Counted from the first letter of the stretch, positions 54,985-62,546 are shown. The stretch is DNA of 64,000 nucleotides from Burkholderia anthina (GCF_001547525.1 NZ_CM003769.1:744001-808000), one strand, 5' to 3'. The notes: a model not told the origin generated them from the letters alone. Program-made: numbers and translations.

Positions 54985-55004
54985 GTAAGATAATGTCCGT
55001 TCAT
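54738..55004 (-). CDS. moaD: Second molybdopterin synthase small subunit (MoaD), altered N-terminus
   Basis: 88 residues, complete ThiS/MoaD beta-grasp fold ending in PPVTGG; the C-terminal GG is thiocarboxylated for sulfur transfer to the pterin. It differs from the copy at 58191 mainly at the start: MNGHYLTIKYFAS in place of MKLKIKYFAS, since the repeat begins at codon 8 and the first codons come from the island. Three substitutions (C, DA/N, E for Q) are visible elsewhere. Its start codon overlaps the start region of the divergent GIY-YIG gene, so expression is doubtful. Either a displaced original copy or a passenger of the insertion. Confidence 0.72.
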   Translation of the reverse strand: MNGHYLTIKYFASIREQLAIDEETVEIDACELTVDALRGTLAARDARSADALRMNRPVRAAVNLEMVTGEFVVREDSEVAFFPPVTGG

Positions 55005-55022
55005 TTACTCCGCACGGAAAGC

Positions 55023-55418
55023 ATGCCGATCAGCCCTTGCTATCTCTTCAAGAACTCCTTTGAATTTAAGCCACGAGGGCAGGTAGAAAGCGTGCCGGCC
55101 TACGTCCGTGGGATCTACGTCTTGTATGAGCAACAAGAGGACGGCGCGATGGATGTGGTCTACATTGGGATGGCTCGCGGCGAGCAGTCCGGCGCTCGTG
55201 GGCGATTGCGTAAGCATCTGGAGAATCCGGAAAAGGTGTGGTCACACTTCTCGGTCTACCAAGTCTGGGACAATATTCCGAAAGAACAGATCGAAGAGTT
55301 GGAGGGCCTGTTCCGGCATCTGTACCGGAAGGACTCGACGGCGAATCGTTTCAACGTACAGAAGACATATGGCCCTCTAGCTCAGATCAAGCGGAAGTGT
55401 GCGGAAGACTGGATTTGA
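55023..55418 (+). CDS. GIY-YIG domain protein
   Basis: 131 residues. ATG 55023 is preferred because ACGGAAAGC precedes it; an in-frame ATG at 54993 would add 10 residues. The nuclease core is visible: RGIYVLYEQ (GIY strand), DVVYIGMARGEQ (YIG strand), the Arg in GRLRKHL and the Glu in LEGLFRHLYRK, with NRFNVQK at the end, where the family often has N. This makes it a probable metal-dependent endonuclease. Host-unlike codon use. It is the first island gene, divergent from moaD copy 1, with 489 bp before the next gene. Confidence 0.8.
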   Translation: MPISPCYLFKNSFEFKPRGQVESVPAYVRGIYVLYEQQEDGAMDVVYIGMARGEQSGARGRLRKHLENPEKVWSHFSVYQVWDNIPKEQIEELEGLFRHLYRKDSTANRFNVQKTYGPLAQIKRKCAEDWI

Positions 55419-55907
55419 AATGGAAGGCCCGTCCATCCGGAAGTTCGTGGCGGCCCGTAGATCCGCTGGCCTCTTGCCCGGCAGAATTTCAGCAGTCGAC
55501 CCCTAGTCGTTTTTCTACCCGATGTAGCGTTAATGGCAGCTTCAGAGGTACAACAGCCATTCATCCCTTTGAGTCGGTCGTAAATCATCGGCCTTTGCAG
55601 TCATCAGGCCGAGCGTCGACCACGGGTTGCTATTGACGGATCTGCAGTCGTCGATCCAGCGGTTACTTCGAGTAGCGGCTCTATGCCCTAGGATCGGCAG
55701 CACAAAGCAGTCGATCGAGTTGGCACTGCATAAAACAGCCTTTTCCGAAGCGCTATCGTCAATTGCACCATCCGTCGCGTAAGATAGCAGCCGCAACGTG
55801 GACCCGTTGCTCGACGAAGTTATATCTTTCTCTGCTAGATTAGAGGCTACCGCGCGTCGGAACGTATAGCGGCACGTAACAATTAACTGCATATTGTCGG
55901 GGAAACG
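55419..55907. other. 489-bp island intergenic region
   Basis: No gene that I can support; a 140-codon leftward frame (55542-55964) overlaps the DUF5343 gene start and has no recognisable features. The stretch contains the left inverted repeat (55639-55690) and AT-rich sequence from 55815 on that probably includes the promoter of the DUF5343-HEPN pair; GGGGAAACG precedes the ATG. Confidence 0.55.
55639..55690 (+). repeat. Left arm of a 52-bp inverted repeat inside the island
   Basis: Reverse-complementary to 57846-57897, 40 of 52 positions identical with no gaps; the core GGTTACTTCGAGTA is perfect. It lies just left of the DUF5343-HEPN-CPCG genes. Confidence 0.75.
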
Positions 55908-56528
55908 ATGGCAGCCGAACTTCCTTATCTTGCAAGCTACAAGAATGTTGCTGAGCTTTTTCAACGAATTTCGTCAGCGAAGAAGCCGGAAAATTTCACG
56001 ACTCGGTACTTGTCCGAAACAATTGGACTAAAAAACTCTACTGACCGTCAACTTATCGCTTTTCTTAAGACCCTGGGATTTCTGGACAGTGCTGGGCGCC
56101 CAACACCAAACTACGATCAACTAAAAAACTCAAATCGCGCACCGAAAGCCATCGCAGACGCAGTTCGACGCGCATATGAGCCACTATATGCTGCAAATGA
56201 GAATGCTCACAATTTATCGAGCTCCGAGCTCAAAGGGCTGATTTCTCAAGTTGCTGGTTCAGATACCGGCATGACGATGAAGATTCAGGGAACGTACACC
56301 TCGCTTGTCAAGATTTCCGATTTTAGCGAAGAGAAGTCAATTAAAAATGAACCAAATATAACTGCCACGAAGGAAGCAGATGCATCATCGGTAAACGTCG
56401 AGCGAGCACTGGGTGTCCGACTCAAGCCAGAATTTCATTACAACATTCAAATTCATTTGCCAGCCAATGCTACCGAAGAGACGTATTTAAATATCTTCAA
56501 TGCCCTCCGCCGGTCATTTGAATCATGA
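55908..56528 (+). CDS. DUF5343-domain protein, partner of the HEPN gene
   Basis: 206 residues, no signal or membrane segment. The N-terminal half (residues about 5-95) looks like a winged-helix DUF5343 domain: VAELFQRISSAKKPENFTTR, LKNSTDRQLIAFLKTLGFLD and the following G-x-P turn. The middle is helical (ELKGLISQVAGSD), a disordered linker (about 135-165) is rich in Lys/Glu/Thr, and the end NIQIHLPANATEETYLNIFN is strand-helix, likely a protein-binding tail. DUF5343 proteins have no known activity. Its stop overlaps the ATG of the HEPN gene (ATGA), so the two are made together. Confidence 0.75.
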   Translation: MAAELPYLASYKNVAELFQRISSAKKPENFTTRYLSETIGLKNSTDRQLIAFLKTLGFLDSAGRPTPNYDQLKNSNRAPKAIADAVRRAYEPLYAANENAHNLSSSELKGLISQVAGSDTGMTMKIQGTYTSLVKISDFSEEKSIKNEPNITATKEADASSVNVERALGVRLKPEFHYNIQIHLPANATEETYLNIFNALRRSFES

Positions 56529-57088
56529 ACGATCAGCGGCTCGCACTCTTTCTTATGCTAGGCCAAACTGCATCTCGCGAGATGCGAAATTTGCCCGGCC
56601 TTGTTCCTCCAGAGCCTCTGCGAGTATCTGCGTCGCACGATTTGGCGGCCACCATGCCAGAAACAGTCCGCGCGGCAATGGAAGCTGCCGAGGCATACAA
56701 GCTTTTCTTTGCATTCGAGAATTATCTTAGAGAGTTTACTGTTGAAGTTCTTTCGAATGATGCTACTGAAGACTGGTGGCAGAAATTGCCGCAAGATGTT
56801 CGCGATGAAATTATCAAGCTAGAGGAAAATGAGGAATCAAAGAGTTGGATGGCGCTGGGTTCTCGGGATAAATCTGCCCTCATGACGTATCCTCAGATTA
56901 TCCGAGTGATTGACCATTGCTGGAAAAGTCATTTCGAAGATATGCTGCGTGACAAGGCTCTCATTCAAGAAGCTAGAATGATTGGCCACCTTCGAAATGC
57001 CATTTGCCACATGTCCGCCATACCAGACGAAGAGATCGCTCGGGTTCGTCAGGTCATGCGGGATTGGTTCCGACGCATTGCACCGTAG
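56525..57088 (+). CDS. Swt1-like HEPN-domain protein, probable ribonuclease
   Basis: 187 residues. The pattern ENYLREFTVEVL, WWQKLPQDV, then LMTYPQIIRVI and IGHLRNAICHMSAI follows the Swt1-type HEPN domain. R157-N-A-I-C-H162 is an R-x4-H motif, the catalytic signature of HEPN ribonucleases in abortive-infection and toxin-antitoxin systems, and N158 follows the Arg as is usual. The all-helical fold and lack of signal imply a cytoplasmic enzyme. It is translationally coupled to the DUF5343 gene (4-base overlap), which could encode its inhibitor or sensor. Substrate RNA is unknown. Confidence 0.78.
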   Translation: MNDQRLALFLMLGQTASREMRNLPGLVPPEPLRVSASHDLAATMPETVRAAMEAAEAYKLFFAFENYLREFTVEVLSNDATEDWWQKLPQDVRDEIIKLEENEESKSWMALGSRDKSALMTYPQIIRVIDHCWKSHFEDMLRDKALIQEARMIGHLRNAICHMSAIPDEEIARVRQVMRDWFRRIAP

Positions 57089-57190
57089 GGGATCGTGAGC
57101 CGATCACATTGGCGCGGAGAATTTTTAACGGCAGATCATTGTCTGCCTGGTTCACTCGGATTGGCGTAAATTTACGCGAGCAATCGAGCG

Positions 57191-57218
57191 TTGAGTCGGG
57201 GATTACGAATGATATTAT
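57191..57218 (+). promoter_or_regulatory. Sigma-70-like promoter of the CPCG-protein gene
   Basis: TTGAGT (57191-57196) and TATTAT (57213-57218), spacing 16, in the AT-rich 179-bp gap before the gene; transcription would start near 57225, 43 bp before the ATG. Confidence 0.4.
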
Positions 57219-57267
57219 GCTGCTGTAGAATACGGGAAAACTCATTGCGCACAGCTCGGAGATCGAC

Positions 57268-57732
57268 ATGACTCACAATTTTGAACGCTTACGGGAGCAT
57301 ATCCTGTCGCTTTCTAAAGCGAAAAATTTCGAAGCAGCGCGAACCGAGTGGATTCTTGAATCCGTTGAGGTCAGTGATGAATTTGATTCTTGTCCATGTG
57401 GTCAAGATATCAAGGAGCACTGCTATATTCTCAATAAAGTAACTGGCCATCGAACCTATGTCGGCAACGTATGCGTAAACCGTTTCATTGGGATTGATAC
57501 TGGTAGTCTCTTTGACGGCCTACGTCGCCTCAGGGAGAATCCAGCGGCAAACGCAAACTTGGCAGTGATTGCCTACGCAGAGGATAGGGGTTTTCTTTTC
57601 GACAAAGAACCAGACTTTCTTCGGGCAACAGTTCGAAAGCGGGTTATTTCATCAGCACAGAAGGCTTGGAAAGAAAAAATCAATCGCCGTATTCTGCAAG
57701 GAACGGTCGTGAGACGTAGAACGGTTCGGTAA
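57268..57732 (+). CDS. Small CPCG-type cysteine protein
   Basis: 154 residues, ATG with GGAGATCGAC upstream. A compact zinc-binding-like block holds C42-x-C44 (SCPCGQDIKE), H51-C52 and C69 (YVGNVCVNRFIG), with the C-P-C-G ... C-x-I-x-N-x2-TG ... VG-x2-C pattern that I have seen in uncharacterised proteins of accessory regions. The flanks are helical and basic (RKRVISSAQKAWKEKINRRI). It might bind nucleic acid. It has its own promoter-like sequence, so it is probably not part of the DUF5343-HEPN transcript. Function unknown. Confidence 0.7.
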   Translation: MTHNFERLREHILSLSKAKNFEAARTEWILESVEVSDEFDSCPCGQDIKEHCYILNKVTGHRTYVGNVCVNRFIGIDTGSLFDGLRRLRENPAANANLAVIAYAEDRGFLFDKEPDFLRATVRKRVISSAQKAWKEKINRRILQGTVVRRRTVR

Positions 57733-58190
57733 ATCGTCGGTGAAACATAGGGAGGCGGCCGTGATTAGGTTGTCGACCGCCAACGCCCAGCGGACTTTCA
57801 GATTGCCACGCAATTGCCTGCGACAGATCGTCTACCGCCCTTGCGTAGGGCATAAAGCGCTTACTCGAAGTAACCGATGAGCTAACGATTGCGGATCAAC
57901 CCAAAACGGCCCTAAGCCGGAGCTCGCCCGGTGATCGCTCGGCCGACCGCGGAACATTCATCTTTAATGACCGGCTGCAAGGCGAAGCCGACGCCTGAAC
58001 GTCGGACCGACGACGAATGTGAATGGCGGATTGTGGCCAACCGCCGACGTTCCTCGCCGGCCGTCCCCCGGAAATCCGCGAAGAACTTTTGTTTTTCCAC
58101 GCCGGCACCAATGATCGCGTTCGCGTTCGCGCTCGATGCGTCGATCGCCGCAAAATGACTGCCTACGAGCACGCAGCCCCGCGCGTCCCG
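57733..58190. other. 458-bp island end with degenerate intergenic repeats
   Basis: No gene. It contains the right inverted repeat (57846-57897) and, from about 57900 to 58080, sequence such as GAATGTGAATGGCGGATTG, TGGCCAACCGCCGACGTTC that resembles decayed intergenic repeats often seen in Burkholderia-like genomes. GC content climbs back to the host level, so the foreign segment grades into moaD copy 2 here. Confidence 0.5.
57846..57897 (-). repeat. Right arm of the 52-bp inverted repeat
   Basis: Pairs with 55639-55690 (40 of 52 identical, ungapped). It lies 113 bp after the CPCG-protein gene stop, so the arms bracket exactly three genes and 2.2 kb. Confidence 0.75.
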
Positions 58191-58437
58191 TCATCCCCCC
58201 GTCACCGGCGGAAAGAACGCGACCTCGCTATCCTGCCGCACGACGAATTCCCCCGTCACCATTTCGAGGTTCACGGCCGCCCGAACGGGGCGGTCCATCT
58301 GCAGTGCTTCGGCGCTGCGCGCGTCACGCGCGGCCAGCGTGCCGCGCAGCGCGTCGACGGTGAGTTCGCGGGCATCGATCTCGACGGTTTCTTCGTCGAT
58401 TGCCAGTTGTTCGCGAATGCTTGCGAAGTATTTGATC
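58172..58437. repeat. Direct repeat, moaD copy 2 side (island boundary)
   Basis: Second copy of the 266-bp repeat (see 54719-54984), covering moaD codon 5 to the stop plus 19 bp. Here the moaD 5' end is intact and follows moaE in the normal order. Confidence 0.9.
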
Positions 58438-58448
58438 TTCAGTTTCAT
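58191..58448 (-). CDS. moaD: Molybdopterin synthase small subunit
   Basis: 85 residues, MKLKIKYFAS start, MoaD/ThiS beta-grasp fold, terminal PPVTGG with the GG that receives the thiocarboxylate sulfur. It partners MoaE to turn precursor Z (cPMP) into molybdopterin. It is 52 bp downstream of moaE in the leftward operon, the usual order. This is the likely working copy; a second copy with a changed N-terminus lies beyond the island at 54738. Confidence 0.95.
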   Translation of the reverse strand: MKLKIKYFASIREQLAIDEETVEIDARELTVDALRGTLAARDARSAEALQMDRPVRAAVNLEMVTGEFVVRQDSEVAFFPPVTGG

Positions 58449-58500
58449 CGGGATGTCTCGAGCAGGAGCGGCGGAATCGGAAAACACGAAGCGGACGCCT

Positions 58501-59073
58501 TCAGCCCCAGCGCCGCATCGCCTGGTCGTCACGCGCCTTCGCCTCGACCCAGCCGGATTCGCCGTCGTGCCGGATCTCCTTCTTCCAGAACGGCGCATGG
58601 GTCTTCAGGAAATCCATCAGGAATTCGCACGCGTCGAACGCACACGCGCGATGCGCGGCGGCCACCACGACCAGCACGACCGGCTGGCCGAGCGGAATGC
58701 GGCCGACGCGGTGCACGATCCTGACCGCTTCGAGCCGCCAGCGTGCAGTGGCCTCCTCGACGATGCTCCACAGCGCCTGTTCGGTCATCGTCGGGTAGTG
58801 CTCGACTTCCAGCGCGACGACGTCGTCGACGTCGCCTTCCTTGCGCACGACCCCGATAAAATTCACGACCGCACCGACATTCGGATTACGAACGATCGGC
58901 GCGAGTTCCGCGCCCGCGTCGATCGGCGCATGCTGCACGCGCACCTCGAAGCCGGCGGCAATCGCGGGCGCCGCGTCGGGGTGCCGGTCGGTCGCGTCGA
59001 CGGGCGGCGCGGAGCTGCCGGCGCGCAGCGGATCGTCCGGCAGCCCGGCGCGGGATTCGGTGAAGGTGGTCAT
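58501..59073 (-). CDS. moaE: Molybdopterin synthase catalytic subunit
   Basis: 190 residues, start MTTFTESRAG. About 40 residues longer at the N-terminus than typical MoaE (about 150). The core has GAVVNFIGVVR, VVALEVEHYPTMTEQALW, RVGRIPLGQPVVLVVVAAAH and FLMDFLKTHAPFWKKE with the catalytic Lys-rich segment. It forms a heterotetramer with MoaD and inserts two sulfurs in the pterin. Leftward operon with moaA, 47 bp upstream, and moaD downstream. Confidence 0.95.
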   Translation of the reverse strand: MTTFTESRAGLPDDPLRAGSSAPPVDATDRHPDAAPAIAAGFEVRVQHAPIDAGAELAPIVRNPNVGAVVNFIGVVRKEGDVDDVVALEVEHYPTMTEQALWSIVEEATARWRLEAVRIVHRVGRIPLGQPVVLVVVAAAHRACAFDACEFLMDFLKTHAPFWKKEIRHDGESGWVEAKARDDQAMRRWG

Positions 59074-59120
59074 GACAGGTTCTCCAGTGGGCGGCGCATC
59101 CTGTATCGGGCGGCGGCCCG

Positions 59121-60245
59121 TCAGCCGCCGACGAGCGACATGCGCACGGTCGGATAGGTCTTGCCCGGCGCGCGGGCCGGCCGTAGGGCCCGGCGCTCGG
59201 AATAGCGGTCGTCGCGTTGCGTCCAGCGTTCGCGCACGGCGGCCGCGAGCGCGTCGGTCGACGCCGCGTCGTCGAGCCACGGGCGCAAGTCGGTGCCCTG
59301 CGTCGCGAACAGGCACGTATAGAGCTGGCCGTCGGCCGACACGCGGGCGCGCGAACAGGTGCCGCAAAACGGATGCGACACGCTCGCGATGAAGCCGACT
59401 TCGCCGGCGCCGTCGATGTGCGCGCAACGGATCGCGGTGGCGTCGTGGCCCGGTTCGCCGACGAGCACGAGCGGATAGTGCTCGTCGATCAGTTCGCGCA
59501 TCCGCGCGGCCGGCACCACCTTGTCGCCGGACCAGAAGCTGGCGCCGCCGACGTCCATGTATTCGATGAAACGCACGGCCACGCCCGTATGTCGGAAGTG
59601 CCGCACGAGCGGCAGGATCTGGTCGTCGTTCACGCCGCGCTCGATCACCGCGTTGACCTTGACCGGCGCGAGCCCGGCCGCCTGCGCGGCCTCGATGCCG
59701 GCCAGCACGCGCGCGACGGGCACGTCGGTGTCGCTCATCCGGCGAAACACCGTGTCGTCGAGCGCATCGAGGCTCACGGTCACGCGCGTCAGCCCCGCGT
59801 CGCGCAACGTGCGTGCCTTCGCGGCGAGCAGCGAGCCGTTGGTCGTCAGCGCGATTTCGACGGGCTTGCCGTCGACGGTGGTCAGCGCGGCAAGCCGTTC
59901 GATCAGCGCTTCAAGGTGGCGGCGCAGCAGCGGCTCGCCGCCCGTGATGCGGATTTTTTCGACGCCGAGCGACGTGAAGGCGCGCGCGATCTTTTCCAGT
60001 TGCGCGAACGACAATCGCTCGGACGACGGCATGAACGCGTAGTCGGCGCCGAAGCTCTCGCGCGGCATGCAGTAGCCGCAGCGGAAATTGCATCGGTCGA
60101 TGACGGACAGGCGCAGGTCGCGCAGCGGGCGGCCGAGCGTGTCGGACGGGCGGGAGAAAGCGCCGGGCGATGCGCCGCCGGATGAAGCGGCGGCGGCCGG
60201 CGCGGCGGAAACGATGACATTCACGATCGGGTCGTCGGCCTGCAT
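59121..60245 (-). CDS. moaA: GTP 3',8-cyclase (molybdenum cofactor biosynthesis)
   Basis: 374 residues, start MQADDPIVNV chosen because the upstream frame is low-complexity. An extra N-terminal stretch of about 40 residues precedes the radical SAM motif CNFRCGYCMP (C-x3-C-x2-C), the Gly-rich ITGGEPLLRRH, and the second 4Fe-4S site near the C-terminus, HPFCGTCSRARVSADGQLYTC (cited only by its Cys residues: CGTC and YTC). It ends RMSLVGG, with the functional GG pair of MoaA. It makes the first cyclic pterin from GTP. Confidence 0.96.
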   Translation of the reverse strand: MQADDPIVNVIVSAAPAAAASSGGASPGAFSRPSDTLGRPLRDLRLSVIDRCNFRCGYCMPRESFGADYAFMPSSERLSFAQLEKIARAFTSLGVEKIRITGGEPLLRRHLEALIERLAALTTVDGKPVEIALTTNGSLLAAKARTLRDAGLTRVTVSLDALDDTVFRRMSDTDVPVARVLAGIEAAQAAGLAPVKVNAVIERGVNDDQILPLVRHFRHTGVAVRFIEYMDVGGASFWSGDKVVPAARMRELIDEHYPLVLVGEPGHDATAIRCAHIDGAGEVGFIASVSHPFCGTCSRARVSADGQLYTCLFATQGTDLRPWLDDAASTDALAAAVRERWTQRDDRYSERRALRPARAPGKTYPTVRMSLVGG

Positions 60246-60462
60246 GAAGTAAGCGGAGGGGCGTCGCCGCCCGGCCGTGCGGGTGCCGACGTGTCGGCGC
60301 ACAGGTCGTGACGAGCCTCATGGTGAGCATAGTCCGCGGCGTTTCGCCGGCAGAGACACAATCGCGCCCGAATGGCAGGAATACAGTTCGCCGCGCGGGA
60401 GGTGCTGCACGCACGGCGAATCGGGCGAAGGCGCCGCATCGGGCGGGTATTCGCCGTCGTGC

Positions 60463-61677
60463 TCATGCGAGCCAGCGCGCGAATTCGTAATACGGTACCG
60501 CGTCGCCGCGCGCGATGGTGCGCCCGGCCGGCAGCCGCGCGAGCCCGCTGGCCTGCACCAGCGACTGCAGCGTGCCGGCGCCTTGCTGGCGCAACGTGTC
60601 GAGCACCGGCGCGCCGTCGGCGCCCACCGTACAGCACACGCGCACGAACCGATCGCGCTGCGCATCCGGCTCGAAGCCGGTGTCGATCGGCAGCGACGGC
60701 ACGGACGGCAGGCACGTGTCGCGCCCTTGCAGGCGGCGGATCAGCGGCGCGACGAACAGCGCGAACGCCGTCATCGCGGCGCCCGGATTGCCGGGCAGCA
60801 GCACCACGGGCCGCGCATCGAGGCGTGCGAGCGCAACCGGCTTGCCGGGTTTCATGCGCACGCCGGCGACGAGGAGCGACGCGCCGAGTGCGGCCAGCGC
60901 GGGGCGCAGCAGGTCCTTGTCGCCGACCGACGCGCCGCCGACGCAGATCACGAGGTCGCACTGCGCGTGCAGGTTGCGCAGCGCCCGATCGACGGCGGCC
61001 GCGGTATCGGCCGCGTGCAGGCTCATCGCGACGTCGGCGCCGGTTCCCGCCACCAGCGCGGCGAGCATCGGCGCGTTGCTGTTGTAGATTTGCTGCGGCG
61101 CGCGCGGCTGGCCGCACGCGATCAACTCGTCGCCGGTCGTCAGGATACCGACGCGCAGCGCCGCACGCACGTCGATGCGCGCGAACCCTTGCGCGGCGGC
61201 CACGCCGACGTGCATCGCGCCCATCCGCACGCCGGCCGGCACGAGCCGATCGCCGGCGCGCACTTCCTCGCCGCGGCGGCGGATGTGGGACCCGCTGCGT
61301 TGGGGCGCGTCGAACGTGACGCCGCCCGCTTGTTCGCGCGCATGCTCCTGCATCACGACGGTGTCGGCGCCGGGCGGAATCAGGCTGCCGGTGAAGAGGC
61401 GTGCGGCCGTGCGCGGCGCGAGCGGCGCGGGCGTGTCGCCGGCATAGCAGCACTGTGCGACGCGCAGCGGCTCGCCGTGCGCGAGGTCGACGTGCCGCAC
61501 GGCATAGCGGTCCATCGCGCTCTGGTCGGCCGGCGGCTGGTCGAGCACCGCGGTCAGCGGCGCGGCCAGCACGTGGCCGGCTGCCTGCGCGATCGGCACG
61601 GACCGGGTGCTGTCGAGCGGCGCGAACGCGCCGGCGAATTGCTGCTGCGCGGTATCGAAATCGAGCAGGTGTTTCAT
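60463..61677 (-). CDS. moeA: Molybdopterin molybdenumtransferase
   Basis: 404 residues. It has all MoeA domains: the N-terminal DQPPADQSAMDRYAV (the conserved Asp-rich entry to the active site), the central GILTTGDEL and GGASVGDKD of the MogA-like domain, and LPGNPGAAMTAF, which ligates Mo. The C-terminal domain IV is present (RFVRVCCTVGADGAPVL). It inserts molybdate into adenylylated molybdopterin. Its ATG overlaps the fdhD stop by 4 bases; moaA follows after 217 bp. Confidence 0.95.
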   Translation of the reverse strand: MKHLLDFDTAQQQFAGAFAPLDSTRSVPIAQAAGHVLAAPLTAVLDQPPADQSAMDRYAVRHVDLAHGEPLRVAQCCYAGDTPAPLAPRTAARLFTGSLIPPGADTVVMQEHAREQAGGVTFDAPQRSGSHIRRRGEEVRAGDRLVPAGVRMGAMHVGVAAAQGFARIDVRAALRVGILTTGDELIACGQPRAPQQIYNSNAPMLAALVAGTGADVAMSLHAADTAAAVDRALRNLHAQCDLVICVGGASVGDKDLLRPALAALGASLLVAGVRMKPGKPVALARLDARPVVLLPGNPGAAMTAFALFVAPLIRRLQGRDTCLPSVPSLPIDTGFEPDAQRDRFVRVCCTVGADGAPVLDTLRQQGAGTLQSLVQASGLARLPAGRTIARGDAVPYYEFARWLA

Positions 61678-62546
61678 GACGAATGGGCCGGGTGCGCCGG
61701 TGAGGGCGCCGGTGAGTGGAAGGGCGCGGCAGCGGGCGACACGTATTCGACGAAGCCGTCGTTGCGGCAAAAGCCGAGCAGCCGCACGCCGGCTTCGCGG
61801 GCGACGTCGATCGCGAGCGACGTCGGCGCCGAGATCGTCGCGACCATCGGGATGCCGACCCGCGCGGCCTTGCGCACCAGTTCGTAGCTCGCGCGGCTCG
61901 ACAGGAACACGAAGCCCGCGCTCCAGTCGGCGCGGCGGCGCGCGAGCTGCCCGATCAGCTTGTCGAGCGCGTTGTGGCGACCGACGTCCTCGAACACGTC
62001 GAGCACGGCGCCGTCGCGGTCGCACCACGCGGCCGCGTGGATGCCGCCCGTCTCGCGCATCAGCGTCTGCCGGGCCGGCAATGCACGGGCGGCGCGTGCG
62101 ATCGCGTCGGCGCCGATGCCCGCGGCCGCGCCGGCGGCGGCGATGCGCGGCGGCTGCAGGTCGAGTTGCGCGATGCTTTCGATGCCGCACACGCCGCAGC
62201 CCGTGCGGCCGGCCAGCGCGCGGCGGTGCGCCTTCAGCGCCATGAACGCCTGCTGCGACACGGTCAGCCGCACTTCGGCGCTGCCGGGCCGGCATTCGCT
62301 TTCGATATCGAAGACGTCCGACGCGCGCTCGACGATGCCTTCGCTCAGTGCGAAGCCGAGGCCGAATGCGTCGAGGTCGATCGGCGTCGCCATCATGACC
62401 GTGTGCGAGATGCCGTTGAACACGAGTGCAACCGGCGTCTCGTCGACGACGCGATCGACGGTGTCGCGCGCGTCGCCGGCACGGTGGCGCGTCACCCGAC
62501 ACGCGGTGCTGCCGGTCGGATCGTCGCGGTGGATGCAGGACTCCAT
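61674..62546 (-). CDS. fdhD: Formate dehydrogenase accessory sulfurtransferase
   Basis: 290 residues; start MESCIHRDDP chosen because relatives begin near there and GGAG-like GGAGAAACCTGC precedes. TGCGVCGIES carries the Cys pair that transfers sulfur from IscS to the Mo cofactor of formate dehydrogenase; DVGRHNALDKLIG and FVFLSSRASYELV are family signatures, and a Pro/Ala tail ends the protein. No formate dehydrogenase gene lies in the window, so its client is elsewhere. It heads the leftward Mo-cofactor gene row. Confidence 0.94.
   Translation of the reverse strand: MESCIHRDDPTGSTACRVTRHRAGDARDTVDRVVDETPVALVFNGISHTVMMATPIDLDAFGLGFALSEGIVERASDVFDIESECRPGSAEVRLTVSQQAFMALKAHRRALAGRTGCGVCGIESIAQLDLQPPRIAAAGAAAGIGADAIARAARALPARQTLMRETGGIHAAAWCDRDGAVLDVFEDVGRHNALDKLIGQLARRRADWSAGFVFLSSRASYELVRKAARVGIPMVATISAPTSLAIDVAREAGVRLLGFCRNDGFVEYVSPAAAPFHSPAPSPAHPAHSS

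Larger units (their letters stand above)
54985..58171. mobile_element. Low-GC genomic island between two moaD copies
   Basis: About 3.2 kb whose base composition and codon use differ sharply from the rest (many AAA, ATT, TTT codons; the host uses almost only G/C third positions). It is bordered by the 266-bp moaD repeats and carries four rightward genes: GIY-YIG protein, DUF5343 protein, Swt1-like HEPN protein and CPCG protein. No integrase or transposase lies inside. Mode of entry could be homologous recombination at moaD from a related strain; the tyrosine recombinase 3.6 kb to the left is not proven to be involved. Confidence 0.75.

Noticed and set aside
54738..55004. Calling moaD copy 1 a pseudogene
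   Set aside because: The frame is complete, keeps the fold residues and the C-terminal GG and has a start codon; only expression is uncertain.
55542..55964. A 140-codon leftward frame in the island
   Set aside because: It overlaps the start of the DUF5343 gene and the left inverted repeat, has no family-like pattern and no ribosome site.
54719..58437. Classical tRNA-type att-site integration
   Set aside because: No tRNA gene is present and no integrase lies inside the bracketed segment; the repeats are a 266-bp piece of moaD with mismatches, too long and too diverged for a core att sequence.
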